Positions 53,852 to 62,327 of a stretch of 64,000 nucleotides of DNA are shown here, one piece after another. The stretch lies in the NCBI RefSeq assembly GCF_022808775.1, contig NZ_JAKZLA010000004.1, forward strand, positions 186,001 to 250,000, written 5' to 3'. A program made the position numbers and the translations under genes. Each line of letters starts with the position of its first letter. The stretch's first letter is position 1. Below the pieces are notes generated by a model, which saw only the letters and a list, made by a program, of their open reading frames with translations, was not told the origin of the DNA and did no database searches. The DNA comes from Geothrix terrae (lineage in GTDB: Bacteria > Acidobacteriota > Holophagae > Holophagales > Holophagaceae).

Positions 53852-55390
53852 GTGGCCGCGCTGGATCTCGAGACCGCCCTCACGGGAGCCCGGCTGGTGG
53901 AGGAGGCAGGCGTCCTCCTCACCCTCGGCGAGGAGCCGGAGCGCATGGTGGCCCATGCCTTCGAGCGCCTGGGCCAGCTGGTGCCCTACGACCTGGCCAC
54001 CGTCCTGCTCCGGGAGGGGGAGGCCCTCCGGGTGGCCTATGCCGTGGGCCCCCTGGCCACGCCCCAACTCGCGAAGGCCCTCATCCCCGTCCGGGGGAAC
54101 CTCCGCCTGCTGAACGCCCTCAAGGCCCGATCCAAACCCGCCACCTTCGAAGAGGAGGATCCCGGCGAGGACACCTTCCACGGCCTCCTCGACATGCCAC
54201 GCGGCCACAGCTGCCTGGTGGCCCCCCTGCGCAGCCAGGGTGAGACCTTCGGCCTCATGACCCTGGATGCCATGGTGTGCCGCCAATATCCCGAGAGCGT
54301 GCTGCACCATGTGGGTGTCTTCGCCTCGCTGCTGGCGCTGGGCATCAAGCAGGCCGAACACCTGGGCCGCCTGGCCGAACGAGAGCGGAGCCTGGCGGAG
54401 GAGGTCAGCTACTTCCGGGAGGTCCAGCGCCGGGATGTCCTGCAGGAGCCGCTCCGGGCTGAGAGCCCCGCCATGCGCGCCATTCTGGATCAGCTGAGGC
54501 AGGTGGCCCCCACGGTGACGACGGTGCTCGTCACCGGCGAGACCGGCACGGGCAAAGAGAAGGTGGCCCAGACGCTGCACCATCTCTCGCCCCGCCGCGA
54601 GCGGCCCTTCATCAAGGTGAACTGCAGCGCCCTGCCCGCGACGCTCATCGAGTCCGAGCTGTTCGGCCACGTGAAGGGGGCCTTCAGCGGCGCCGCGTCG
54701 GCGCGGAAGGGGAGGTTCGAGCTGGCGGACGGCGGCACCCTCTTCCTGGACGAGATCGGCGATCTGCCCCTGGACCTCCAGCCCAAGCTGCTGCGGGCCA
54801 TCCAGGAGAAGGAGATCGACCCGCTGGGCGCCGAGAAGCCCCGGAAGGTGGACGTGCGCCTCGTGGCAGCCACCCATGCGGACCTGCGCAAGGCCGTGGC
54901 CGAGGGGCGGTTCCGGGAGGATCTCTTCTATCGCCTCAGCGTGTTCCCCATCCACCTTCCGCCCCTGCGCGAGCGGCCCGGCGACATCGCCGCCCTGGCG
55001 GAGAGCTTCCTCGACAAGTTCGCCCGGGAGAACCGCCGCGCGGCCATCCACCTGCCGGCCCCGGTCCTGGAGCAGCTGGAGGCCTACCCTTGGCCCGGCA
55101 ACGTGCGGGAGCTGAACAACGTGCTCGAGCGGGCCGCCATCCTCTCGACGGGCCGTGAGCTCCGGCTGCCTCCGGGCGCCCTGGCCGCGCGCGGAGGCGT
55201 GGAGAGATCGGGACGCCCCCACACCTGGGAGGCCCAGGAGCGGGCCTACCTGGAGCGGCTGCTCCACCACACCCGCGGCAAGATCGCCGGTGCCGACGGC
55301 GCGGCGGCGGTCGCCGGCCTGGCCCCCTCCACCCTGCTCTCGCGCCTGGAGAAGCTGGGCCTCAGGCCCAGGGACTTCAAGGAATCGTGA
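53852..55390 (+). CDS. Sigma-54-dependent regulator with GAF sensor domain (NorR-like)
   Basis: A 512-residue enhancer-binding protein. The GAF domain (about 15-170) is followed by an AAA+ domain with Walker A GETGTGKE. The sigma-54 contact loop is GAFSGA (GAFTGA variant), and Walker B is GGTLFLDEIGDLP. A Fis-like helix-turn-helix at the end has SRLEKLGLRPRDF. GTG 53852 is preferred because AGGAGG lies five bases upstream, whereas GTG 53846 overlaps it. Ligand and targets are unknown. The GAF layout resembles NorR, but the NO-binding residues were not verified. Confidence 0.92.
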   Translation: MAALDLETALTGARLVEEAGVLLTLGEEPERMVAHAFERLGQLVPYDLATVLLREGEALRVAYAVGPLATPQLAKALIPVRGNLRLLNALKARSKPATFEEEDPGEDTFHGLLDMPRGHSCLVAPLRSQGETFGLMTLDAMVCRQYPESVLHHVGVFASLLALGIKQAEHLGRLAERERSLAEEVSYFREVQRRDVLQEPLRAESPAMRAILDQLRQVAPTVTTVLVTGETGTGKEKVAQTLHHLSPRRERPFIKVNCSALPATLIESELFGHVKGAFSGAASARKGRFELADGGTLFLDEIGDLPLDLQPKLLRAIQEKEIDPLGAEKPRKVDVRLVAATHADLRKAVAEGRFREDLFYRLSVFPIHLPPLRERPGDIAALAESFLDKFARENRRAAIHLPAPVLEQLEAYPWPGNVRELNNVLERAAILSTGRELRLPPGALAARGGVERSGRPHTWEAQERAYLERLLHHTRGKIAGADGAAAVAGLAPSTLLSRLEKLGLRPRDFKES

Positions 55391-55420
55391 TAGGTTAGGC
55401 ACTTCCTTCCGGAGCGACGG

Positions 55421-56167
55421 ATGAGCGACATCCCAGGCCCGATCGATCCCCTGCCACCGGCCACGCCGCTGGACGCGCCGCCTTCCCCTGACCCTGCCCC
55501 AACTCAGACTCCGGCCCCCCTCCGCCCCATCCCCTTCGAGGACCTCGAAGCCCTCCCCGGCTTCTGGGCCCGGGTGGGAGCCATGTTCCGCCTGGTCTTC
55601 AGCAACCCCATGGAGCTCTTCGACCGAGTCCCCACCACCGGCGGCCTCGGCGCACCGTGGCGATTCCTCCTCCTGATGTCCGTCCCCGTCTTCCTCGTCA
55701 CGGCCCTGCTGTTCTTCCTCCTCGGCATGGGCATCATGGTCGCGGCCCTGGAAGAGGCCGGCAAACCCGAAGGCCGGGTCATCGCCGCCGCCATGCCCCT
55801 CGTCTTCGGCGCCCTGCTGCTGCTCATGCCCCTCTTCACCTTCCTGGGCATGGTGGTCTTCGGCGCCCTGAGCCACGCCTTCCTCTGGATGTGGGGCGGT
55901 CTCAAGCCCGGGGTGGGCGTAGGCCAGAGCATCCGCGCCTACGGCTACGCCTCGGCCTTCATCCAGCTCGGCGCCTGGATTCCCACCCTCGGCTTCCTGA
56001 TCCAGATCGCCGGCCTGGTCGTGATCGGAATGGGCCTGGCACGGATGCACAAGACGGAGGCCTGGCGCGGGATCTGCGCCGTGCTGACGCCGCTCGTGCT
56101 CATCTGCTGCTGCGGCTTCATGCTCATCATGGCCGTCCCTGCGATCCTCGCGGCGGTGGGACGGTAG
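55421..56167 (+). CDS. YIP1-family membrane protein
   Basis: A 248-residue integral membrane protein. A Pro-rich cytoplasmic N-terminus (about 1-40) is followed by five or so helices. FRLVFSNPMELFDRVPTTGG is the Yip1-domain start. It begins 30 bp after the AAA regulator on the same strand, GGAG upstream. Its 3' end overlaps that of the convergent enoyl-CoA hydratase gene by 41 bp. Bacterial role unknown. Confidence 0.86.
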   Translation: MSDIPGPIDPLPPATPLDAPPSPDPAPTQTPAPLRPIPFEDLEALPGFWARVGAMFRLVFSNPMELFDRVPTTGGLGAPWRFLLLMSVPVFLVTALLFFLLGMGIMVAALEEAGKPEGRVIAAAMPLVFGALLLLMPLFTFLGMVVFGALSHAFLWMWGGLKPGVGVGQSIRAYGYASAFIQLGAWIPTLGFLIQIAGLVVIGMGLARMHKTEAWRGICAVLTPLVLICCCGFMLIMAVPAILAAVGR

Positions 56168-56816
56168 CCTCGAGCCAGGCCCGCACGGCCGGTCCCGCCG
56201 AGTCCGCCTCCAGCACCCGGTGGACCGCGCCCGCGGCCAGCGCCTCGGCCGCGCCCCAGGTCTCGAAATGCCGGAACAACCGGTCCGCGCCGTCGCGGCC
56301 CAGGATCTCCGGAAGGCGGACGGTGCCACCGAAGCCCGTGAGGATGCCGTGCTTCGCCGCCGGATGGGCCAGGCGGAGACCGCCCTTGCCCGTGACGGGA
56401 TCGGCCGCCACGGCCCAGCGTTCCTGGCCATGCAGGGCCAGGTCGCAGCCGCCGCCCATAGCCACGCCGGAGATCAGCGTGAGGGTGCGCCAGCCGGGCC
56501 AGAGCAGGTGGTTCATCACGCGCTGGCCCCGGCGCGAGAAGGGCTCCGCCGACCTGGGGTCGAGGGCCCCCACCTCGTGCAGGTCCGCGCCCGCTGTGAA
56601 GTGGTGGCCCCGGCCCGTCATCCAGGCGGAGCCGCTGAGGGCCACCCGGCGCGCGCCGCCTCCCCGCAGCTCGATGAAGAGACGGTCCAGGGCCACCAGC
56701 AGATCGCTGTGGAGGCGGTTGAGGCCATCGCCGGAGCGCAGCCCGACCCAGGCCCAGTCCGCGCCGCGCAGCAGGTCCAGGGAGGTGCGCCCCTCGTGCC
56801 AGGCGGTCGGCCTCAT
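56127..56816 (-). CDS. Enoyl-CoA hydratase/isomerase-family protein
   Basis: A 229-residue crotonase-fold protein. Oxyanion-hole segments are HHFTAGADLHEV and SGVAMGGGCDLALH. KHGILTGFGGTVRLPEILG is the usual third block. The catalytic glutamates of classical hydratases are not obvious, so the reaction is uncertain. ATG 56816 overlaps the miaA stop (ATGA), so it is translationally coupled to miaA. It is short for the family, about 230 rather than 260. Confidence 0.88.
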   Translation of the reverse strand: MRPTAWHEGRTSLDLLRGADWAWVGLRSGDGLNRLHSDLLVALDRLFIELRGGGARRVALSGSAWMTGRGHHFTAGADLHEVGALDPRSAEPFSRRGQRVMNHLLWPGWRTLTLISGVAMGGGCDLALHGQERWAVAADPVTGKGGLRLAHPAAKHGILTGFGGTVRLPEILGRDGADRLFRHFETWGAAEALAAGAVHRVLEADSAGPAVRAWLEATVPPPRGSQGRP

Positions 56817-57694
56817 GCCAGCCTCAGCCGGGCGAAGGCCGCCTCCAGGGGCTCGGCATCGGGATCCCACGCGGGCGCTCCGGGCAGCTGGTTGCGGAAC
56901 CAGGTGGCCTGCCGCTTGGCGTAGGCCTGGGTCTCTTGCACCACGGCGGCCTGCAGGGCCGCGGGATCGCCCCCGGCCATCCAGGCCGCATAGCCCAAGG
57001 GCCTCAGGGCCTCGAGGTCGCCCCCATGGCCCCCGGCCACCAGGTCCGCCACCTCCCGCGGCCAGCCCGCGGCCACCTGGGCGGCCACCCGCGCGGCGAT
57101 GCGCTCCCGCTGACGCTCGCGGCCAGGCGCGACCACCAGCACCCGCCAGCCTGCGGGAATGCCCCTGTCCGGGGCGGACAGGAAGCTCGAGGGAGCCCGG
57201 CCGGAAGCGAGATGGAGGGCCAGGGCGCGCTGGACACGGGCGCTGTCGTTGGGATGGAGGGCCGCGGCCCGGGCCGGGTCCACCGCCGCCAGGAAGCGGT
57301 GCAGCGCGGGCGTGCCGAGGGTCGCGCCCCAGCGCCGCACGCGATCCACCAGGACGGCCGGCACGTCCGGCAGGGCGCTGAGCTGGTCCCAGATGCCCCG
57401 CAGGTACAGACCGGAACCCGTCACCAGCACCGGCTCGCGGCAGGCCGAGAGCCGTCCCCGCACCCAGGCGCCGAAGGCCGTGGGGTTGGGACGGGTCGAG
57501 AGGGGCAGCTCCCCGTAGCCCAGGTGGGGCACTCCGGCCCGCTCCGCCTCATCCGGCTGCCCGGTGCCGATGGCGAGGCCGGCGATGGCCTGGTACGGGT
57601 CCCCGTTCACCACGGTGCCGCCGGTGCGCCGGGCCACGGCCACGGCCACGGCGGACTTGCCGGAGGCCGTGGGTCCGAGGATCGCGATGGGCAT
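56813..57694 (-). CDS. miaA: tRNA dimethylallyltransferase
   Basis: MiaA isopentenylates A37 of tRNAs reading UNN codons, using DMAPP from the MEP pathway (ispG is in this window). It has 293 residues. The P-loop is GPTASGKS (7-14). The substrate motif reads NGDPYQAIAGLAIGTGQP, whereas most homologues have DS-x-Q, so Ser is replaced by Pro. The C-terminal KRQATWFRNQ is conserved. The region before the ATG has a heptamer tandem repeat. Confidence 0.95.
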   Translation of the reverse strand: MPIAILGPTASGKSAVAVAVARRTGGTVVNGDPYQAIAGLAIGTGQPDEAERAGVPHLGYGELPLSTRPNPTAFGAWVRGRLSACREPVLVTGSGLYLRGIWDQLSALPDVPAVLVDRVRRWGATLGTPALHRFLAAVDPARAAALHPNDSARVQRALALHLASGRAPSSFLSAPDRGIPAGWRVLVVAPGRERQRERIAARVAAQVAAGWPREVADLVAGGHGGDLEALRPLGYAAWMAGGDPAALQAAVVQETQAYAKRQATWFRNQLPGAPAWDPDAEPLEAAFARLRLA

Positions 57695-57701
57695 GGGTTG
57701 A

Positions 57702-57729
57702 AGCTATCAGCTATCAGCTGTCAGCTGCC
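57702..57729. repeat. Four tandem heptamers (AGCTATC-type)
   Basis: AGCTATC, AGCTATC, AGCTGTC, AGCTGCC in direct succession, starting 7 bp upstream of the miaA start codon. This is a short degenerate tandem repeat, which could vary in copy number and affect miaA translation. Confidence 0.75.
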
Positions 57730-57771
57730 AACCCCTGGGAACCTTCGGAGCCCACGGCTCACACCAAGGCC

Positions 57772-58167
57772 ATGCGCCACCTGGTCTGCCTCTGCCTCGC
57801 CTCCAGCCTCCTGGCCGGGGGGAAGCCTGCCTCTGAGGTGCCCGAGCCCGGAAAGAACCGGGCCTTCCTGTCGCGGATCACGGGTGACAGCGAGGGCGGG
57901 GCCCGGCCCTGGCATACCTACAAGGCCCCTCCGGAATCGGCCTCCGCCGTGGTGGAGGTCATCGGCGAGCTCACCCGGGAGGAGCTCCGCCAGGTCGCCT
58001 TCCAGGAGTTCATCGTCTGGTTCCGGGAGGACCTCCGCCGCTTCCTGAAAGCCCACGGCGGCGTCCTGCCCGAGCCCACCAGCCTGGCCTCCGCCACCCT
58101 GCCCGTGGACCGGTTCGGCGGCAACCCCGTGCCCCGGAACGTGCCTTTGGGGCGTGTGGGCTTCTGA
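57772..58167 (+). CDS. Small secreted protein, unknown function
   Basis: A 131-residue protein with a short signal-like N-terminus (about 1-16, HLVCLCLASSLLAG). The remainder is charged and helical (REELRQVAFQEFIVWFREDL) with a Pro-rich tail. AAGG lies two bases before the ATG. No family recognised. The 77 bp upstream carry the heptamer repeats. Confidence 0.65.
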   Translation: MRHLVCLCLASSLLAGGKPASEVPEPGKNRAFLSRITGDSEGGARPWHTYKAPPESASAVVEVIGELTREELRQVAFQEFIVWFREDLRRFLKAHGGVLPEPTSLASATLPVDRFGGNPVPRNVPLGRVGF

Positions 58168-58221
58168 TCGCCCGTCCCTCCAAAAGCGGAACGCGAAGCG
58201 CGCGAAGCCGCCTACGGCAGA

Positions 58222-58283
58222 GCGAAGGGCTTCCCCATTCACATCTCTATTCGCGCCCTTCGCCTCATTTGGCGCCCTTCGCC
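58222..58283. repeat. Intergenic GCGCCCTTCGCC repeat with inverted copy
   Basis: GCGCCCTTCGCC occurs twice in direct orientation (58253-58264 and 58272-58283). GCGAAGGGC, complementary to part of it, lies at 58222-58230. The 139-bp gap between two convergent genes is full of CGAAG/CTTCG elements. It looks like a mobile or REP-like intergenic repeat. Confidence 0.55.
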
Positions 58284-58306
58284 TTCTTCATTTCTGTTCG
58301 GGCTGC

Positions 58307-58642
58307 CTACTCCATCAGCCGCGGCAGCAGCAGGGCGGCCTGGTCGCGAGCCAGGCGGGCGGCCTCCAGGGCGTTGCGGGCCGCGTCTTCGGGGGACTGG
58401 TGGGGCGTGAGCAGGGCCTCGAGCTGGCCCCGGAGACGGGCGGTCTCCCCATCCGGATCGGGGAGGTGTCGCTGGGCCGCCGTCTCGAAGACCGCCAGGA
58501 AGCACTGGATGGCATCGCAGGCCGCCGAGACGATGGCCCCGCTGTGCCGGCGGTCGATGTCCAGGGCAAGGGCCGCGGCCAGGAAGCGCAGGCCGTCCTC
58601 GAAGCGGTCCTGGGAGGGGTTCGAGGGCCCAGATCCGCTCAT
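58307..58642 (-). CDS. Small helical protein, unknown function
   Basis: A 111-residue Ala/Leu/Arg-rich helical protein. ATG 58642 overlaps the stop of the TANGO2-like gene (ATGA), so it is the second gene of that pair. It contains DIDRRHSGAIVSAACDAIQC. No family recognised. Confidence 0.7.
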   Translation of the reverse strand: MSGSGPSNPSQDRFEDGLRFLAAALALDIDRRHSGAIVSAACDAIQCFLAVFETAAQRHLPDPDGETARLRGQLEALLTPHQSPEDAARNALEAARLARDQAALLLPRLME

Positions 58643-59424
58643 GCCGGGCCGCCTGCGGGGGGCATGGCCCAGCGGGTATCCGTGCGCCCGGCAAGCTGGC
58701 CTGCGGGATCGAAGCGCCATTCCGTGAACCGCACCGCGCCATCCCTTCCCAGGGTGGTGATCGTCGTGCAGCGGGTTCCATAGGCCGGATCGACGATGAA
58801 GGCCGGCGACAGCCGGCGCTCCAGCTCCAGGCCCACGCCCGTGTCCGGCAGGTCGGCGTCGGCGGCGAGCGCCCGGTCCGCCAGCGCGGCCAGGAGGGGC
58901 GTCTCGTCGCCATCCCCGGAGGCCACCCAGGCCCCCATGGCCCGCCGGAGCTTCTCGGTCTTGGGCCAGGGCGTGTCCAGATCCGCGTTGGAGACCACAT
59001 GCACCCCCGGCGGCACCTCCCGGGAGAGGAACCGCGGATGGTTGTTCAGGTAGCGCAGGTCCCTCCCGTCCCAGAGCAGCAGGTTGAACCCCGCGAAGGC
59101 CATGGCCCGCTCCCGGAGTTCGTCGGCGAACACCCGGGCCGGTTGCCGGCCGCGCACGAACGAGGCCACCAGACCGCCCCGGGATGGGGCGGACGGGTCC
59201 GGGACGACCCGGCGCCGCACGTTGGTGACGCAGGCCAGGCGGCCCTCCCTCGACAGGGCCAGCCAGCTGCCGCCCTGGGACAGGTCGCGGCCCCCGAACA
59301 CCTCGGGGGCGTCCTCCCAGGCCGCGGCGGGCGCCGTGGGGCGCGCATGGTACTCGTCGCGGTTGGCGGCGATGACGAGTTCGAAGTCCGGGTGGGCGCG
59401 GTAGGCGAGCGCGATGAGGCACAT
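58639..59424 (-). CDS. NRDE/TANGO2-family protein
   Basis: A 261-residue NRDE-domain protein. It starts MCLIALAYRAHPDFELVIAA followed by NRDE and YHARPT, the family signature with the N-terminal Cys of an Ntn-like fold. NVRRR and GFNLLLWDG also match. TANGO2 homologues are linked to haem trafficking or lipid metabolism, and bacterial function is unsettled. It is translationally coupled to the small gene at 58307. Confidence 0.88.
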   Translation of the reverse strand: MCLIALAYRAHPDFELVIAANRDEYHARPTAPAAAWEDAPEVFGGRDLSQGGSWLALSREGRLACVTNVRRRVVPDPSAPSRGGLVASFVRGRQPARVFADELRERAMAFAGFNLLLWDGRDLRYLNNHPRFLSREVPPGVHVVSNADLDTPWPKTEKLRRAMGAWVASGDGDETPLLAALADRALAADADLPDTGVGLELERRLSPAFIVDPAYGTRCTTITTLGRDGAVRFTEWRFDPAGQLAGRTDTRWAMPPAGGPA

Positions 59425-59515
59425 GGCTCCCCATCATAGGCCCCATGCCCCCGGCTCAGCCCATGGCTCAACCCGGGGGGGAGTTCCCCGTAGTCCTCCC
59501 ATCCGAGGTGACCCC

Positions 59516-60232
59516 ATGCGTCCTGGCCTGCCCCTGCCCATGGCCCTGGCCTTGCTGCTCTGCGGCGCCCTGCTCCGAGCCGACGGTCTCTCGGACCTGA
59601 AGGCCGCGCTCAAGGGCCTGCCGGCTCCGTCGAAGGTCAAGGTGAAGGTGGAGGCGGAGAGCCTCGAGCGGGAGTCCGGGAAGGACAGCACGGAGCGCCG
59701 GACCACCGTGGTGGAGGATGGATCGGAGGGGATGCGGATCCTGGAGGACAGTCGCGCCGCGGCCGCCCCGGCGAAGGCGAAGGGGAGCACCCGGGCCCCG
59801 GGGGCGGCGAAGAAGGGCTCCGGCGAGTTCCACGACGAGCTGCGCCCTGCCGAGGGCCTGCTGGAGCAGCTGGAGAAGGCCCGGCTGCTGGAGGAGAAGG
59901 CCGAGGCCTACGAGGGCCGGCCCGCCCGCCGACTGCGGCTGGCCATGGACATGGACCTGGATGCCGAGGCCCGCAGCCACATGAAGAAGGCCGACTACGA
60001 GGCCACGGTCTGGATCGGGCCCGACGGCCTGCCCCTGGCCATGGATCACCGCATCGAGGTCCGGGCGCGGGTGCTGCTCCTCGCCAGCGTCTGGACGAAG
60101 ATCGACATCCGGCGCCGCTTCCAGCGCGCCCAGAACCGGCTGCTGGTGCTCGACGAGCACGCGGACGTCCAGGGCTCGGCCCTGGGGAAGTCCTTCAGCG
60201 CGAAGGAGACGACCCGCTGCACCGTGCTGTGA
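59516..60232 (+). CDS. Secreted protein with Lys/Glu-rich middle, unknown function
   Basis: A 238-residue protein with a signal peptide (about 1-22, PMALALLLCGALLRADG). A low-complexity Lys/Ala/Gly stretch (about 80-105) precedes a folded C-terminal part (MDMDLDAEARSHMKKADYEA...WIGPDGLPLAMDH). The latter resembles the lipoprotein-localisation-type beta folds that bind lipids. ATG 59516 is chosen because GAGGTG lies just upstream. Function unknown. Confidence 0.7.
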   Translation: MRPGLPLPMALALLLCGALLRADGLSDLKAALKGLPAPSKVKVKVEAESLERESGKDSTERRTTVVEDGSEGMRILEDSRAAAAPAKAKGSTRAPGAAKKGSGEFHDELRPAEGLLEQLEKARLLEEKAEAYEGRPARRLRLAMDMDLDAEARSHMKKADYEATVWIGPDGLPLAMDHRIEVRARVLLLASVWTKIDIRRRFQRAQNRLLVLDEHADVQGSALGKSFSAKETTRCTVL

Positions 60233-60238
60233 GCGAGG

Positions 60239-61609
60239 TTACGGCTTGGCTTCCGGGACCACCGGATAGTCACCCGTGAAGCAGGCGTAGCAGTACCCGT
60301 GGCCGTCATCGCCCATGCAGGATTCCAGGTCCTTCAGGTCCAGGTAGCCGAGGCTGTCGGCTTCCACGAAGCCCTCGATCTCCTTCAGCGACATGTACGA
60401 CGCGATGAGGTGCTGCCGCTTGGGCGTGTCGATGCCGTAGAAGCAGGAGTGCGTCGTGGGCGGGCAGGCGATGCGCATGTGCACTTCCTTGGCGCCGGCC
60501 TCGCGGACCATCTGCACGATCTTCTTGCTGGTGGTGCCGCGCACGATGCTGTCGTCCACCAGCACCACCCGCTTGCCCGCCAGCAGGTGCCGGACGGGGT
60601 TCAGCTTCACCTTCACCCCGAAGCTGCGGATGGTCTGCTTGGGCTCGATGAAGGTGCGGCCCACGTAGTGGTTGCGGATGATGCCGAAGTCGAAGGGGAT
60701 GCCGGACTGCTCGGAGTAGCCCAGGGCCGCGCTCACGCCGCTGTCGGGCACGGGCACGATGAGATCCGCCTCCACGGGATGGCGCAGGGCCAGGAGCCGC
60801 CCCATCTCGCGGCGGGCCACCATGACGCTCTTCCCGTACACCAGGGAATCGGGCCGGGCGAAGTAGATGTGCTCGAAGACGCAGGGCTTCGGCTGGACCT
60901 TGGGCAGGGGGAAGACGGAGCGGAGCGTGCTGCCGTCCCGGGGCACCACCACCATCTCGCCGGGGGCCACGTCGCGGATGTAGGCCGCGCCCACCAGGTC
61001 GAAGGCGCAGGTCTCCGAGCTGAACACGGTGGTGCCGTTCATGTGGCCCATGGCCAGGGGCCGGAATCCATGCGGATCCCGGGCCGCGATGAGGGTGTGG
61101 TCCGTGAGGATGAGCAGGGAGTACGCCCCCTCGGCCTGCCGGAGGGCCGAGACCACGGCGTCCTCGAGGGTGTCCGCCTGGGCCCGGTTGATGAGGGCCA
61201 GCAGCACCTCGGAATCCGAGGGGCTGGTGAAGGTGTGGCCGTCCGCGATCAGGGCGGCGCGCAGGGTCTCGGTGTTGGTCAGGTTCCCGTTGTGGCAGAG
61301 GGCCACCTGGCCGAAGCGGCCGTGGATGAGGAAGGGATGGGCCGCGGAGGCCACGTTGCCGCCGGTGGTGGAGTAGCGCGTGTGGCCGATGGCCGCGTCG
61401 CCGGGCAGGGCATCCAGGACCGCTTCGGAGAACACGTCCGCCACGTAGCCCAGGGCCTTGTGCAGGTGCAGCCCTTCGGCGTCGCCGGAGCAGATGCCGG
61501 CCGCCTCCTGGCCCCGGTGCTGCAGGGCGTAGAGGCCCAGATAGGTCTGCCGCGAGGCTTCCGTCTGGGGACAGATCCCGAATACCCCGCACTCGTCCCT
61601 GAACGGCAT
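60239..61609 (-). CDS. purF: Amidophosphoribosyltransferase
   Basis: First committed enzyme of purine synthesis. It has 456 residues. After a six-residue propeptide (MPFRDE) comes the catalytic Cys (CGVFGICPQ), typical of class II glutaminases. The PRPP-binding loop is VVLVDDSIVRGTT, with GKSVMVARR nearby. GGAGGGG precedes the ATG. It is convergent with the secreted-protein gene, 6 bp apart, with no other pur genes nearby. Confidence 0.97.
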   Translation of the reverse strand: MPFRDECGVFGICPQTEASRQTYLGLYALQHRGQEAAGICSGDAEGLHLHKALGYVADVFSEAVLDALPGDAAIGHTRYSTTGGNVASAAHPFLIHGRFGQVALCHNGNLTNTETLRAALIADGHTFTSPSDSEVLLALINRAQADTLEDAVVSALRQAEGAYSLLILTDHTLIAARDPHGFRPLAMGHMNGTTVFSSETCAFDLVGAAYIRDVAPGEMVVVPRDGSTLRSVFPLPKVQPKPCVFEHIYFARPDSLVYGKSVMVARREMGRLLALRHPVEADLIVPVPDSGVSAALGYSEQSGIPFDFGIIRNHYVGRTFIEPKQTIRSFGVKVKLNPVRHLLAGKRVVLVDDSIVRGTTSKKIVQMVREAGAKEVHMRIACPPTTHSCFYGIDTPKRQHLIASYMSLKEIEGFVEADSLGYLDLKDLESCMGDDGHGYCYACFTGDYPVVPEAKP

Positions 61610-61704
61610 GACCCCTCCGAGCCTTCCAGATTAAACCCTGGGGGCCCGAACACCCAGATCGGATGCCGAAGACCACGGTCCTCAGAGGGATGCGTCCACC
61701 CCGG

Positions 61705-62319
61705 TCAGCGGACCGTGCTGCCGTCCTCGGGGTCCTGGCGGGCCTCCTGGGCCCAGCTCCTCAGGGTGCTGAGCAGCACGGTCCCGGCCTCGGCGGGGGC
61801 CAGGGAACCGGAGCCGTCCAGGCTCTCCAGGTGCAGCTCGATCCGGGCCAGGTCGCCCTGCTCGAAGCGGGCGCTGAGGTCGCAGAGGGCCAGCAGGCCC
61901 GGCGCCACCTCCACCAGGACCGTGGAGGCATGCAGCCCCTTGGGCATCTCCAGGCTCCAGACCGGCACGCTCCGGGGACCGAACCGCAGGGCGATGGGCT
62001 CCGCGTGGGTCTGCGGCGAGGGGCCCGCGAGATAGAGCAGGCGCTCGGCGCGCCCCAGCAGGAGGGCCTGGGAGTACGGCGTGCCCTGGCCGCGGTCCGC
62101 CTCCAGGCGCCAGCCCCCCATGCGGGGCTTCTTCACGCGGTTGTGGCTGGTGGTGCCCTCGGTGGCCACGAGGCGGAACCGCGTCTCCAGCGGCGCGGTC
62201 TCGCCGCGCAGCCACATCTGCATGCGGTACCGGAGGCCTTCCTGTGCCGTCGCGGGAAGGGAGAGAGCCAGAAGGAGCGCCAATCGGATCAAGGAACCAC
62301 CATCCTCACCTTCGAGCAT
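61705..62319 (-). CDS. Secreted protein, unknown function
   Basis: A 204-residue protein. The likely signal peptide starts around LIRLALLLALSLPATAQ. The ATG at 62319 is the longest start, while TTG 62292 would give a better-placed signal peptide. A beta-rich body (LRYRMQMWLRGETAPLETRF) follows. No family recognised. It is divergent from the HAD gene, with starts only 8 bp apart. Confidence 0.65.
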   Translation of the reverse strand: MLEGEDGGSLIRLALLLALSLPATAQEGLRYRMQMWLRGETAPLETRFRLVATEGTTSHNRVKKPRMGGWRLEADRGQGTPYSQALLLGRAERLLYLAGPSPQTHAEPIALRFGPRSVPVWSLEMPKGLHASTVLVEVAPGLLALCDLSARFEQGDLARIELHLESLDGSGSLAPAEAGTVLLSTLRSWAQEARQDPEDGSTVR

Positions 62320-62327
62320 GCCATCTC

